Source: Kibdelosporangium persicum (GTDB taxonomy: Bacteria > Actinomycetota > Actinomycetes > Mycobacteriales > Pseudonocardiaceae). Taken from it: a DNA stretch of 64,000 nucleotides. The notes under the pieces were generated by a model. The model did no database searches, had not been told where the DNA came from, and worked only from the letters and a program-made list of their open reading frames with translations. The position numbers and the translations under genes are program-made. Position 1 is the stretch's first letter, and every line of letters begins with the position of its first letter. Below, piece by piece: positions 15,631 through 23,718 of the stretch. The DNA is taken from positions 1-64,000 of the forward strand of contig NZ_JAAATY010000015.1 of assembly GCF_013280595.1 (NCBI RefSeq). The letters are read 5' to 3'.

Positions 15631-17208
15631 TCAGGTCAAGGGCGGGTGTTCGAGCAGGCTCTGTGCGACGGCCCGGCCGGACGATCCGCTGACGCTGGCG
15701 CCCGGCCAGCTCGCGGCGCCGATCAGGTACAAGCCGGGGACAGCGGTCGCGTATCCACCGCGATGCGCGGGGATCGGCCGGTGCGTGAAGGCTTGGGACA
15801 GCGCGCCGTGGCCAGCCGTGTGGTCGCCTGGACCGGCATTCGGGTTGAGCCTGCTCAGGTCCGCGGGCGTGAGCACGTGCCGCGCCAGGATCAACTCCTC
15901 CAGGCCTTTGAAGTGCCTGCTCGCCTCGGCGACGATCCTGTCCGCGTAGCGCTCGGCGACCGATTCGGTCCACTGTCCGTTCGCGTCGATCTGTCCCGCG
16001 GCGTCGCCGATCGGAGCCAGGGGTGCCTCCATGATCTGCATGCGCACCACTGCCTTCCCGGCGGGTGCACGGCCGGGGTCCACCGCCGTCGCCTCGTGCC
16101 AGGAGATGGACGGGTGTTCCGGCAGATATCCGGTGTCCGCCTGGTGCACCGAGCCGAGCAGGTGGGCGACGCTCCGGCCGAGATTGATCGCACCGCCTTG
16201 ATCCAGCCGGGAGTCCAGGAACTGCGGGCGTGCCGACAGCGCGAGGCTGATCTGGAAACAGCCGCGACGGTACCGATAACGTTTGGCTTGCTGGCGTACC
16301 GACTCGCTGACGCCGTCGGCATCGCGCAACAGGCGCCCGTACAACAGATCCGGCGTCGTGCTCGCGACGACGGTCGTGGCGGTGATGACTTCGCCATCCG
16401 AGGTTCGGACGCCGACGGCACGTCCGTCCTTGGTCAGGACGGCGTCCACATCGACCCCTGTCCTGATTTCGGCGCCGTGCTCGCGGACCAGTGCCGTGAG
16501 TGCCTCAGCCAGTTTGCCGCTGCCGCCGACCGGTTGCGGATTGCCGTGGGGGAGCAGCGCGGCCAGTACGGCGGTCCACAGCGCGCCGCCCGCGTCGAAC
16601 GGGCTCATGCTGAAGTGCAGCAGCCAGGGCAGCAGCACCATCCGCAGTTCCTCGGCGCGGAACCGGTCGGTGACGAGGTCGTAGCCGTTGCCAGCCAGTA
16701 ACGCGGAGAACGGTAACGCGGATGTCGTGTCCTGATGCAACTGCGCTAGTAGCTGAGCGGCCTCCGGTGTCGTCAGGTCCATACCCATCAACGGCAGCAG
16801 CGTCCCGATGAGCCCGGACACGTCGGTCAACAGGCCGTTCCACGCGTCGCGCTCACCAAGGCGGTCCAGTTCCTCTTGCCACGCCGCCGGATCCGTCTCG
16901 ATCACGGCGGACTGTCCGTCCGAAAGGGACGAACCGGTGCTCACTCCGCCCTGGGTGTACCGCAGGCCGTGCCTGGTGAGATCCTCACGCAGGTCGGCGA
17001 AGACGGGACCGCCCACAAAAACGGGATGCACCGCGGAGAACTTGTCGTGCACGAAGCCGGGCAGCGTCAGTTCTTCGCTGCGCACGAAGCCGCCGGGGAC
17101 GTCACTCTGGTCCAACAGGCACACGCTGCGCCCGGCTTTGGCGAGGTACGCCGCGGCCACGAGCGCGTTGTGCCCCGCACCCACGAAGACCACATCGAAG
17201 CTGATCAT
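15631..17208 (-). CDS. FAD-dependent oxidoreductase, phytoene-desaturase/PYROXD2-like
   Basis: 525 residues. The N-terminal dinucleotide-binding motif is VVFVGAGHNALVAAAYLAKAG (from residue 6), followed by the GGFVRSEE box typical of the CrtI/PYROXD2 family. A second FAD-contact region near the C-terminus reads PGLYLIGAASWPGASVSG. The family oxidises polyenes or unknown substrates using FAD. A lycopene cyclase gene lies 43 kb away (59670), but there is no phytoene synthase beside either, so a role in carotenoid formation is uncertain. ATG start. Confidence 0.88.
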   Translation of the reverse strand: MISFDVVFVGAGHNALVAAAYLAKAGRSVCLLDQSDVPGGFVRSEELTLPGFVHDKFSAVHPVFVGGPVFADLREDLTRHGLRYTQGGVSTGSSLSDGQSAVIETDPAAWQEELDRLGERDAWNGLLTDVSGLIGTLLPLMGMDLTTPEAAQLLAQLHQDTTSALPFSALLAGNGYDLVTDRFRAEELRMVLLPWLLHFSMSPFDAGGALWTAVLAALLPHGNPQPVGGSGKLAEALTALVREHGAEIRTGVDVDAVLTKDGRAVGVRTSDGEVITATTVVASTTPDLLYGRLLRDADGVSESVRQQAKRYRYRRGCFQISLALSARPQFLDSRLDQGGAINLGRSVAHLLGSVHQADTGYLPEHPSISWHEATAVDPGRAPAGKAVVRMQIMEAPLAPIGDAAGQIDANGQWTESVAERYADRIVAEASRHFKGLEELILARHVLTPADLSRLNPNAGPGDHTAGHGALSQAFTHRPIPAHRGGYATAVPGLYLIGAASWPGASVSGSSGRAVAQSLLEHPPLT

Positions 17209-17278
17209 GACCGCAGGCTAGGCATGCCGGGCCGCGCCCGCGACGGAATTCCGGTCAGTGGACCATGCCGGCGACCGG

Positions 17279-18208
17279 TCAGCCGGTGATCGCCTTGAGC
17301 AGCCGGTCCACCGAGGCACCCAGGTCCCACTGCTCCTGCAGGCCCCTGACCCGGTCGAGGTCGGCTGCCGCCGAGGGCAGCTTGTCGTCACGGTCGAGCA
17401 CGACGGGCGCGTCGACGGCCACCGCCACGACCGTGGGCGCGGCCGCTAGGTACTCCGCGGAGGCGAGCAGGTTCGTCTGTGCGCGCTTGGGGATGCGCTT
17501 GTCCCCGGCGGCGGCACCGGCGATCAGCGCGGGCAGTGAGCCGAACTCGCGGATCAGTTTGGCCGCGGTCTTCTCGCCGATCCCCGGCACGCCGGGCAGG
17601 CCGTCCGACGGGTCGCCACGCAACACGGCCATGTCGGCGTACCGCGGGCCGGTGTCCTCGCCCGGCAGGTCGTACTTCTCGGCCAGCTCGGCCGGGCCGA
17701 CCACCTCCACCTTGTTCCACCCACGCCCGACGTACCAGACCGTCGCGGGCGTCGGCTTGTGCCGCACGACCTGGAACATGTCCCGGTCGCCGGAGATCAC
17801 CTCGACGGGATCCGTGGTCTCCCGATGCACCAGCGCGCCGATCACGTCGTCGGCCTCGTAACCGGTGGCCTCCGCGGTGCACAGGCCGACCGCGTCCAGC
17901 AGGTCGAGGATGATCGGGACCTGCGGGGAGAGCAGGTCGGGCACGTCCTCCTCGATCCCGTCGCCCTCCTCGGCCACCCGGTGCGCCTTGTACGTCGGCA
18001 GTGCCTCGACGCGGAACGCGGGCCGCCAGTCCGCGTCCAGACAGGCCACCAGGCGCGTCGGTTTCCGGTCGGTGATGATGCGCGCGATCGTGTCGGCGAA
18101 GCCGCGCACGGCGTTCACCGCTGTGCCGTCGGGCGCCCGCATGGAGTCGGGCAGTGCGTAGAACGCGCGAAAGTACAGACTGGCGGAATCGAGCAGCGCG
18201 AGGGTCAC
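17279..18208 (-). CDS. 5'-3' exonuclease (PolA N-terminal/FEN family)
   Basis: 309 residues matching the stand-alone 5'-nuclease domain of actinobacteria. Metal-binding acidic clusters appear as LALLDSASLYFRAFYALP (residues about 2-19), CLDADWRPAFRVEALPTYKAHR, EATGYEADDVIGAL and VISGDRDMFQ, followed by the helix-hairpin-helix region GLPGVPGIGEKTAAKLI. Expected to cut 5' flaps and RNA primers during replication and repair. GTG start; it ends 70 bp from the oxidoreductase start. Confidence 0.93.
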   Translation of the reverse strand: MTLALLDSASLYFRAFYALPDSMRAPDGTAVNAVRGFADTIARIITDRKPTRLVACLDADWRPAFRVEALPTYKAHRVAEEGDGIEEDVPDLLSPQVPIILDLLDAVGLCTAEATGYEADDVIGALVHRETTDPVEVISGDRDMFQVVRHKPTPATVWYVGRGWNKVEVVGPAELAEKYDLPGEDTGPRYADMAVLRGDPSDGLPGVPGIGEKTAAKLIREFGSLPALIAGAAAGDKRIPKRAQTNLLASAEYLAAAPTVVAVAVDAPVVLDRDDKLPSAAADLDRVRGLQEQWDLGASVDRLLKAITG

Positions 18209-18218
18209 GGGGAGCAGC

Positions 18219-19202
18219 TTAGGCCGGAGGTGGTGATGTGGTGGCGCGGACGATGAGCTGCGTGTCGAGATCGACGTGGCGGACCTCCGCCGAGTCCGAG
18301 TTCAGGCCGTCGAGCAGCAGGTCGACCGCCAGCGACCCGGCCGTCGCCAGTGGCATCGCCACCGTGGTCAGCGGCGGCGAGCAGAGCTCGGCGAACATGA
18401 GGTCGTCGAAGCCGGTCACGCTCACGTCGCCCGGCACGCCGATCCCGCGGTCCCGCAACCGGGCGAGCACGCCGAGAGCCATGATGTCGTTGTACGCCAT
18501 GATCGCGGTCGATTTGGTGGCCAGCGCCAGATCGCACGCCTGCAAACCGCCTTCGTAGCGCGGCGGGAACGGGCCCAGTTCGATCAGCTCGACGCCGTGC
18601 TGCTGGGTCGCCAGTCGCAGGCCGCGGCGGCGTTCCCTGTTGGACCACGACGTCCGGGGACCGTTGAGGTACACGAGTTTGCGGTGCCCGAGCGCGACGA
18701 GGTGGTCGACCACCTGGCGCATGCCCGACGCGCTGTTCATCAGCGCCGCCGGGACGCCGCGCAGCCGCCGGTTCAGCATCACCAGCGAGGTGATGCCCGC
18801 TGCCTCGTAGAGCTGGGTGTCGTCGATGCCGGGGGAGCAGACGATCACGCCGTCCACCTGCTTGGCCATCGCGCGCACCAGTTGTTCCTCGGTCGCCCGG
18901 TCCTCGTCGCTGTCCGCGACGAAAACCGCGTAGTCGGCCTGCCGGGCGCGGGCCTGCACGCCTTTGAGCACGCCGGTGAAGAACGGGTTGTTCAGGTCGG
19001 GCACGACGATGCCCATGTTGCCGGTGCGGCCGGTGATCAGGCCGCGGGCCGCGCGGTTGGGCTGGTAGCCGAGCTGGGCGGCGGCCGTGAGCACACGCTC
19101 ACGTGTCGCGGGCCGGACCAGATCGGGTGACGACAGCGCCCGCGAAACCGTGGCAACGGAGACTTGAGCCTCCCGCGCGACGTCGCGGATGGTAACCGCC
19201 AC
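18219..19202 (-). CDS. LacI-family transcriptional repressor
   Basis: 327 residues. The N-terminal helix-turn-helix is VTIRDVAREAQVSVATVSRALSSPDLVRPATR, followed by the hinge LGYQPNRAARGL and a periplasmic-binding-protein-like sugar domain starting GNMGIVVPDLNNPFFT. GTG 19202 is chosen since the family starts immediately before the helix-turn-helix; an upstream start would add 24 unrelated residues. It is divergent from the DapA-like gene, with a LacI-type operator in between and a nearly identical site at the dehydratase gene, so it most likely represses this sugar-acid cassette. The inducer is unknown. Confidence 0.92.
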   Translation of the reverse strand: MAVTIRDVAREAQVSVATVSRALSSPDLVRPATRERVLTAAAQLGYQPNRAARGLITGRTGNMGIVVPDLNNPFFTGVLKGVQARARQADYAVFVADSDEDRATEEQLVRAMAKQVDGVIVCSPGIDDTQLYEAAGITSLVMLNRRLRGVPAALMNSASGMRQVVDHLVALGHRKLVYLNGPRTSWSNRERRRGLRLATQQHGVELIELGPFPPRYEGGLQACDLALATKSTAIMAYNDIMALGVLARLRDRGIGVPGDVSVTGFDDLMFAELCSPPLTTVAMPLATAGSLAVDLLLDGLNSDSAEVRHVDLDTQLIVRATTSPPPA

Positions 19203-19335
19203 GGGGTGCACCTCCACTCGTCGCTTTCGCCAGATCGTACCGGCCGATGTAACGCGGGACCGGTACCGGGGCAACGGCGTGGCGGTTCCGACGTGCGACG
19301 CGTTGACCGCGCGGCCTGGCTGATGGAAACATGAC

Positions 19336-19347
19336 GAAAACGTTTAC
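19336..19347. promoter_or_regulatory. LacI-type operator upstream of the DapA-like gene
   Basis: GAAAACGTTTAC, with the palindromic core AAACGTTT (19338-19345) containing the central CG step typical of LacI-family sites. It lies 27-39 bp before the ATG at 19375, where a repressor would block polymerase. The complementary strand reads GTAAACGTTTTC, which matches the site at 22367-22378 in 11 of 12 bases. Confidence 0.75.
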
Positions 19348-19374
19348 ATCTTTTTGTGGTGGAAGGGAAGACGT

Positions 19375-20274
19375 ATGGACGCGCTCCGCTCGGTAGTGTT
19401 GATCAACGCGACGCCGTTCGACGACGACGGGGCGGTGGCCGCAAAGGAGTACGCGCGGGTCCTCGACCACGCGGTGACCGCCGGAATCGGCGTGGTCACC
19501 CCGAACGGCAACACGAGCGAGTTCTATTCCCTGACCCCGGACGAGCTGGACACCGCGCTCGCCGTCACCATCGAGACGGTCAAAGACCGTGCGACGGTCA
19601 TCGCCGGAGTCGGCCACGAGCTCGACCGGGCGATCCGGATGGCCAAGTCCGCACAGGCCGCCGGTGCCGAGGCGATCATGGTGCACCAGCCCGTTCACCC
19701 CTACCTGACGGAAGAAGGCTGGGTCGCCTACCACCGTGCGATCGCCGACGCAGTGCCGTCCCTCGGTGTGGTGTGCTACCTGCGAAGCCCGCACATCGGG
19801 CCGTCTGCCGTGCACAAGCTCGCGGTCGGGAGCCAGAACGTGGTCGGCGTGAAATACGCGGTGCCGGACGCGATCGCGTTCGCCGACATCGTCACACAGA
19901 CGGCATCCGGTGGTGCGGAACGGCTCGTCTGGGTGTGCGGGCTGGCGGAGTCCTGGGCACCGTTCTTCTGGGTCGCGGGCGCGGAAGGCTTCACGACCGG
20001 GCTCGGCAACGTCGCCCCCGAACTGTCGCTGCGGCTGTTCGGCGAACTCGCCGCGGGCAACCCGGGTGCGGCGATGCGGTTGTGGCGCAAGCTCAAGCCG
20101 TTCGAAGACCTGCGTGCCCGGCACGGCAACGCCTACAACGTCTCGGCTGTCAAGGAAGCGTTGGCGCAGTTGGACCTCTGCCGGCGTGACGTCCGCCCGC
20201 CGATCAGCGAGCTGCCGGAAGCGGAACGCGCGGAGGTCGGCGAGATCCTCCGCGAATGGGGGATCGGCGGCTGA
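19375..20274 (+). CDS. Dihydrodipicolinate synthase-family lyase
   Basis: 299 residues of the DapA/NAL superfamily of Schiff-base (beta/alpha)8 enzymes. Visible features are VLINATPFDDDGAV at the start, NGNTSEFYSLTPDE in place of the GTTGE loop, the Tyr in VVCYLRSPH and the Schiff-base Lys in VVGVKYAVPDA. Position with a LacI regulator and an IlvD/Edd dehydratase suggests action on a 2-keto-3-deoxy sugar acid (aldolase or dehydratase) rather than lysine synthesis. This is inferred from context. ATG 19375 has GGAAGGGA upstream. Confidence 0.88.
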   Translation: MDALRSVVLINATPFDDDGAVAAKEYARVLDHAVTAGIGVVTPNGNTSEFYSLTPDELDTALAVTIETVKDRATVIAGVGHELDRAIRMAKSAQAAGAEAIMVHQPVHPYLTEEGWVAYHRAIADAVPSLGVVCYLRSPHIGPSAVHKLAVGSQNVVGVKYAVPDAIAFADIVTQTASGGAERLVWVCGLAESWAPFFWVAGAEGFTTGLGNVAPELSLRLFGELAAGNPGAAMRLWRKLKPFEDLRARHGNAYNVSAVKEALAQLDLCRRDVRPPISELPEAERAEVGEILREWGIGG

Positions 20275-20280
20275 CCATGG

Positions 20281-20321
20281 CGAGTGGCCCGCCGCTCCCC
20301 CCAGGGGCGACGGGCCACTCG
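20281..20321. terminator. Hairpin between convergent genes
   Basis: Inverted repeat CGAGTGGCCCG / CGGGCCACTCG with an inner CCCC/GGGG pairing, starting 6 bp after the stop of the DapA-like gene. It would terminate transcription from either direction, including from the micro-genes and dehydratase gene on the other strand. Confidence 0.75.
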
Positions 20322-20344
20322 TGCCGTCTGTCCGGCGACCTGTG

Positions 20345-20440
20345 TCAGTGCCTGCCGATCTTGTTCCCGCCACGGCTGTCGATGCAGCCGTCGGCGAACC
20401 GCCCGCCGATCTTGCTGCCCATCACGTTGCCGCCGCGCAT
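20345..20440 (-). CDS. Micro-gene 2: 31-aa Gly/Arg-rich peptide
   Basis: Encodes 31 residues starting MRGGNVMGSKIGGR and ending in a second partial repeat SRGGNKIGRH; contains one Cys. Its first 14 residues match those of micro-gene 1 at 11 of 14 positions. Its ATG lies one base after the stop of micro-gene 1 (TGA-C-ATG), which favours translational reinitiation. No known family is recognised. It could be a real peptide pair, a diversified repeat, or a non-coding repeat that happens to stay open. Confidence 0.45.
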   Translation of the reverse strand: MRGGNVMGSKIGGRFADGCIDSRGGNKIGRH

Positions 20441-20441
20441 G

Positions 20442-20522
20442 TCAGCGGCCACCGAGCTGGTGACCGCGCATGGTGCCACCACGCCCGCCGATCTTGTTCC
20501 CCATCACGAGTCCGCCGCGCAT
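20442..20522 (-). CDS. Micro-gene 1: 26-aa Gly/Arg-rich peptide
   Basis: Encodes 26 residues starting MRGGLVMGNKIGGR, followed by a degenerate second unit TMRGHQLGGR. ATG 20522 is preceded by GGGAGGG at 8-base spacing, a strong ribosome site, which is the main evidence for translation. It lies 112 bp downstream of the dehydratase gene on the same strand, so it may be part of that LacI-controlled transcript. Function unknown. Confidence 0.5.
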   Translation of the reverse strand: MRGGLVMGNKIGGRGGTMRGHQLGGR

Positions 20523-20633
20523 TTTCGCGTCCCTCCCGGTTGTGCACCCTGTGTGCGGACGGAACGTTATTGGGGCGGTGAACCCTTGCCCAGCGTAGAA
20601 GTACTCAGAACTCGATGGTGCCTTCCCACCGGT

Positions 20634-22346
20634 TCAGGTCGCGTCGGGTTCCGGAATTTCCCCTGGCGCGGCGAGGAAGTCGAAGTCGCAGCCCTCGTCG
20701 GCCTGGGTGATGTGCCTGGCGTGCAGGGCGGCGTAACCGCGGGGGAACGGTGTTTCCGGCGGTGTCCACCCGGCCCGGCGCCGCTCGAGTTCCTCGTCGG
20801 AGACTTCCAGGCGAAGCGAGCGGCCGGGCACGTCGAGCGTGATCATGTCGCCGTCGCGGACCAGGGCCAGCGGCCCGCCGACGTGCGACTCCGGCGCGAC
20901 GTGCAGGACGCACGTGCCGAAGCTGGTACCGCTCATCCGCGCGTCGGAGATCCGGACCATGTCACGGACCCCTTGCCGCAGCAGGCTTTTCGGAATCGGC
21001 AACATGCCGTGCTCCGGCATGCCCGGCCCGCCGAGCGGCCCGGCGCCACGCAACACCAGCACTGACGACGCGGTCACCGGCACCGAGTCGATCTCGCGCT
21101 GCATCTGCGCGTAGGAGTCGAACACCACCGCCGGACCCGTGTGCCGCAGCAACGAGGGATCCGCGGCGATCGGCTTGATCACCGCGCCGGACGGCGCCAG
21201 GTTGCCGTGCAACACGGCCAATCCGCCTTCCGCGGCGAGCGGGTTGTCCACCGGACGGATCACCTCCGGGTCGTATACCTCCGCTCCCGCAAGGGAATCC
21301 TCCAGTGTCGCGCCGGTCGCGACCGGGCGCGGCAGATGCAGCCACGGCTTGAGCCGGGCGAGCAACGCCCGCAGGCCGCCCGCGTAGTAGAAGTCCTCCA
21401 TCAGGAACCGGCCGCTCGGCTGGATGTCCGCGAGCACCGGCACGGGCCGGTCGAAGTCCGAAAGCGACAGTGGCACGCCCGCCCGCCGGGCCATCGCGAT
21501 CAGGTGGATGACGGCGTTCGTCGAGCCACCGAGGCCCAGGATCGTGACGACCGCGTCGGCGAAGGCCTCGGCGGTCAGGATCTTGGCCGGAGTGAGGTCC
21601 TCCCACACCATGCCGACGATCCGCGCACCGCTGGCGGCGGCCATCCGCGAGTGCGCCGAGTCGACGGCCGGGATCGACGCCGCACCGGGCAACGTCATCC
21701 CGAGCACCTCGGCGACCGACGTCATCGTGGACGCCGTGCCCATCGTCATGCAGTGGCCGGGGGACCGGGCGAGGCCCTCCTCCAGTTCGGTCAGCTGCCG
21801 GTCGTCCACCAGGCCCGCGCGCTTGTCGTCCCAGGCGCGCCACATGTCGCTGCCGCTGCCGAGAGTCCTGCCGCGCCAATGGCCGCGCAACATCGGCCCG
21901 GCCGGGACGAAGATCGACGGGATGCCTGCCGAGGTCGCGCCCATCAACAGTGCTGGCGTGGTCTTGTCGCAGCCGCCCATCAGCACCGCACCGTCCACCG
22001 GGTAGGACCGCAGGACCTCCTCGACCTCCATGGCCAGCAGGTTGCGGTAGAGCATCGCGGTCGGCTTCTGGAACGTCTCCCCGCACAACGCGCTGGCCGG
22101 CAGCTCGACCGGGTAACCGCCCGCCTGCCACACCCCGCGTTTCACCGCTTCGGCCCGCTCGCGCAGGTGCAGGTGGCACGGGTTGATCTCGCTCCACGTG
22201 TTCACGATCCCGATCACCGGCTTGCCGGTGTGCTCGTCCGCACCGATGCCCAGCTGCCGCGTACGGGTCCGATGGCTGAACGACCGCAGCCCTTCGCCGC
22301 CGTACCAACGGTGGCTGCGCAGCTGGTCAGGGGACTTGCGGGTCAT
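20634..22346 (-). CDS. IlvD/Edd-family dehydratase, probable sugar-acid dehydratase
   Basis: 570 residues. Cluster-binding cysteines appear in VLMGGCDKTTPALLMG and SPGHCMTMGTASTM, with the C-terminal DARMSGTSFGTCVLHV. The N-terminus (SHRWYGGEGLRSFSHRTR) is typical of the aldonate dehydratase branch (L-arabinonate/D-xylonate type) rather than IlvD of branched-chain amino acid synthesis. It would convert a sugar acid to a 2-keto-3-deoxy acid, the likely substrate for the DapA-like neighbour. ATG 22346; a LacI-type site lies 20-32 bp upstream. Confidence 0.9.
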   Translation of the reverse strand: MTRKSPDQLRSHRWYGGEGLRSFSHRTRTRQLGIGADEHTGKPVIGIVNTWSEINPCHLHLRERAEAVKRGVWQAGGYPVELPASALCGETFQKPTAMLYRNLLAMEVEEVLRSYPVDGAVLMGGCDKTTPALLMGATSAGIPSIFVPAGPMLRGHWRGRTLGSGSDMWRAWDDKRAGLVDDRQLTELEEGLARSPGHCMTMGTASTMTSVAEVLGMTLPGAASIPAVDSAHSRMAAASGARIVGMVWEDLTPAKILTAEAFADAVVTILGLGGSTNAVIHLIAMARRAGVPLSLSDFDRPVPVLADIQPSGRFLMEDFYYAGGLRALLARLKPWLHLPRPVATGATLEDSLAGAEVYDPEVIRPVDNPLAAEGGLAVLHGNLAPSGAVIKPIAADPSLLRHTGPAVVFDSYAQMQREIDSVPVTASSVLVLRGAGPLGGPGMPEHGMLPIPKSLLRQGVRDMVRISDARMSGTSFGTCVLHVAPESHVGGPLALVRDGDMITLDVPGRSLRLEVSDEELERRRAGWTPPETPFPRGYAALHARHITQADEGCDFDFLAAPGEIPEPDAT

Positions 22347-22366
22347 CGCACCTCCACGAGAGAACA

Positions 22367-22378
22367 GTAAACCTTTTC
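22367..22378. promoter_or_regulatory. Second LacI-type site, upstream of the dehydratase gene
   Basis: GTAAACCTTTTC, identical in 11 of 12 bases to the complementary strand of the operator at 19336-19347. It lies 20 bp upstream of the dehydratase ATG. The two sites flank the cassette and support control by the LacI regulator at 18219-19202. Confidence 0.65.
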
Positions 22379-22470
22379 AAGATTTCTGTAACACATAGTT
22401 GCATGACGAACGATCGTTGCCGAAGTCACAGCGCCGTGGTGCAGTGGATCGTTGGTCGTGAAGGAGGGAA

Positions 22471-23709
22471 ATGGGACGGCGCCTGCCGCTGGTCGCCTTG
22501 CTCGGCGCGTTCGGGATATCGCACGCGGGATCGGTCATGACGTTGCTCGCGATCCCGTGGTTCGTCTTTCAGACCACGGGAAGCGGCGTCCAGACCGGTG
22601 TGGTGACGGCGGCCGAGACGGTGGGCCTGCTCGCGTCGTCCATTCTGTCCGGACCGGTGATCGACCGGGTCGGCGCACGCGGCATCAGCGTGCTCGCCGA
22701 CATCGCCGCGGTGATCGCGGTCGGCACGATTCCGCTGGCGGACGCCACTGTCGGACTTTCGCTCCCACTGCTGACCGTCCTGGCCGGACTGGCGGGGCTG
22801 ACCCGAGCGCCGGGCGACACCGCCAAACGAGTGCTCTTGCCGGGCGCGATCGCGTTGGCCCGCACGACACTGGAACGCGGGTCGGGCGCGGCCGACGCCA
22901 TGATCCGCCTGGGCCGCACCCTGGGCGCCCCGCTCGCCGGCACGATGATCATGGTGATCGGCGCGCCGGGCGTACTGCTGCTCGACGCGGCGACGTTCCT
23001 GGTCGCCGCCTTGCTGATCGGCGTCTGTGTCCGTGTGGACGAAGCAGTGCTGACCGAATCCGGCGGGTACTTCGGCTGGCTGGCCACCGGTCTGCGGTAC
23101 GTCCGGCGCGACCGGCTGATCCTGGCCATCATCGGCACAGTCACCATGATGAACGCGTTGGACGCCGGGCTGAACGCCGTCCTGCAACCGGCATTCGCCG
23201 CGACCGTCCGGGGCAGCAGCGTGCTGCTCGGTGAGCTGATGGGCGTTTTCGGGCTCGGCGCGGCGGCGGGCAGCGTGATCTACGGCTGGCTGGGCTCACG
23301 CTGGAGCCGGTGGCCCACGTTCGCGGTGTGCGCGCTGCTCGCGGGCGCGCCACGGTTCCTGCTGCTGTGGATGGAACCGTCCGTGCCGTTGCTGCTGTTC
23401 GGCTTCTTCATCTGCGGGCTGGCCGCGGGCAGCCTCAACCCGGTGCTGGTCACCGTCGAGCTCGACCGGATTCCGGCGCACCTGCGCGCCCGGGTGCTCG
23501 GTGCGGGGGAGGCGGGCGTGCTGGCGATGATGCCCGTCGGCGCGCTGGTCGCCGGTGTCCTGCTCGACGGGATCGGCCTGGAGGCGACGTTGCTGGCGTT
23601 CGCCGCCGTCTACGCGGTGACGACCTTGTGCCCGGTGGCGTTCCGGGTGTGGCGGCAGATGGACGAGCGCCCGATCCCGGCCCCGGCGCCACAACCCGTG
23701 GCGGTTTAG
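22471..23709 (+). CDS. MFS transporter, drug-exporter-like
   Basis: 412 residues with about 12 hydrophobic segments. The conserved loop 2-3 signature of the major facilitator superfamily appears as SGPVIDRVGARG. The N-terminus LLGAFGISHAGSVMTLLAIPWFVFQTTGS resembles the MFS-3/enterobactin-exporter-like subgroup. Expected in the cytoplasmic membrane as a proton-coupled exporter; substrate unknown. ATG 22471 follows AAGGAGG. It is divergent from the dehydratase but its product is not a typical sugar-acid importer. Confidence 0.88.
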   Translation: MGRRLPLVALLGAFGISHAGSVMTLLAIPWFVFQTTGSGVQTGVVTAAETVGLLASSILSGPVIDRVGARGISVLADIAAVIAVGTIPLADATVGLSLPLLTVLAGLAGLTRAPGDTAKRVLLPGAIALARTTLERGSGAADAMIRLGRTLGAPLAGTMIMVIGAPGVLLLDAATFLVAALLIGVCVRVDEAVLTESGGYFGWLATGLRYVRRDRLILAIIGTVTMMNALDAGLNAVLQPAFAATVRGSSVLLGELMGVFGLGAAAGSVIYGWLGSRWSRWPTFAVCALLAGAPRFLLLWMEPSVPLLLFGFFICGLAAGSLNPVLVTVELDRIPAHLRARVLGAGEAGVLAMMPVGALVAGVLLDGIGLEATLLAFAAVYAVTTLCPVAFRVWRQMDERPIPAPAPQPVAV

Positions 23710-23718
23710 GCTCTCGCC

